This document shows, piece after piece, positions 27,754-27,856 of a DNA stretch of 27,856 nt. Below the pieces are notes generated by a model. That model was not told where the DNA came from and did not search any database. It saw only the letters and a list, made by a program, of their open reading frames with translations. Each line of letters starts with the position of its first letter. The stretch's first letter is position 1. Position numbers and translations under genes: made by a program. This stretch comes from a virus. The stretch spans positions 1-27,856 of the IMG/VR virus record IMGVR_UViG_3300042430_002389, one strand, 5' to 3'.

Positions 27754-27856
27754 AAGAGATACATTCGATTATCCGAAAGCTTTTAAAGGGCGTAGAATCC
27801 CCTATAATTGTAGAGATAGGCGCACATAAGGGAGAAGACACGATAGTGCTTGCAGA
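27750..27856 (+). CDS. Partial FkbM-type SAM methyltransferase
   Basis: Starts at ATG 27750 (ATGA overlap) and runs off the right edge after 35 codons. 'PIIVEIGAHKGEDTIVLA' is SAM-binding motif I in the FkbM-family form (VxVGAxxGxxT). It probably O-methylates a sugar, fitting the three upstream glycosyltransferases. Confidence 0.7.
   Translation, partial: MKEIHSIIRKLLKGVESPIIVEIGAHKGEDTIVLA

Overview
The window is part of a tailed-phage (or prophage) genome, most likely a siphovirus of a Bacteroidota host in the Flavobacterium/Cytophaga/Sphingobacterium range. The evidence is a long tape-measure gene behind a tail-chaperone frameshift pair, a large terminase, and a phage replication/recombination set. 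Promoter-like sites fit the Bacteroidota consensus (TTG or TTTG, about 17-20 bp, TAnnTTTG), and Shine-Dalgarno sites are mostly absent. No host gene, tRNA, rRNA, integrase, CRISPR array or insertion sequence was seen.

Layout. (1) Bases 1-11368, minus strand: about 29 tightly packed genes, many joined by ATGA or TAATG overlaps. Transcription runs leftward from about 11.4 kb. In order of transcription: small unknown proteins including two membrane microproteins, an ERF single-strand annealing protein, a cytosine-C5 DNA methyltransferase with a second ORF nested inside it, a DnaD-type replication protein, a DnaB helicase, more small proteins, a protein that is only the DnaA DNA-binding domain, a small protein with an SSB-like tail, a DUF1064 nuclease, an O-methyltransferase-like protein, a zinc-ribbon protein and a ParB-like protein. 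(2) 11369-11774: divergent control region with leftward and rightward promoter candidates, eleven copies of TCGTCA and two palindromes. (3) 11775-12986, plus strand: a three-gene AT-rich block around a Gp88-family protein, closed by a strong terminator. (4) 13038-14160: about 1.1 kb without a credible gene, holding tandem 13-mers, repeated AACACAAG sites, an AT-rich 23-bp direct repeat and a perfect DnaA box; this is a replication-origin candidate. (5) 14180-15074: four small genes, one MazG-like. (6) 15075-15475: terminators and the late promoter. (7) 15476-24956: terminase small and large subunits, then the tail module (chaperone pair with a -1 slippery site, tape measure, two large tail proteins, a probable major tail-type protein). 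No portal, protease or capsid gene lies between terminase and tail. (8) 25046-27856: three glycosyltransferases, a small unknown gene and the start of an FkbM-type methyltransferase, a glycan-modification cassette with its own promoter.

How it fits together. The leftward operon supplies replication initiation, helicase, recombination and DNA methylation; the AT-rich repeats plus the DnaA-like protein may form the initiation system. The rightward late operon packages DNA and builds the tail; the glycan cassette probably decorates a virion or host-surface component. Three operon heads (2600 minus, 15476 plus, 25046 plus) have the -7 element only 3-4 bases from the ATG, which predicts leaderless mRNAs. 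All functional calls are from reading motifs; no database search was run.
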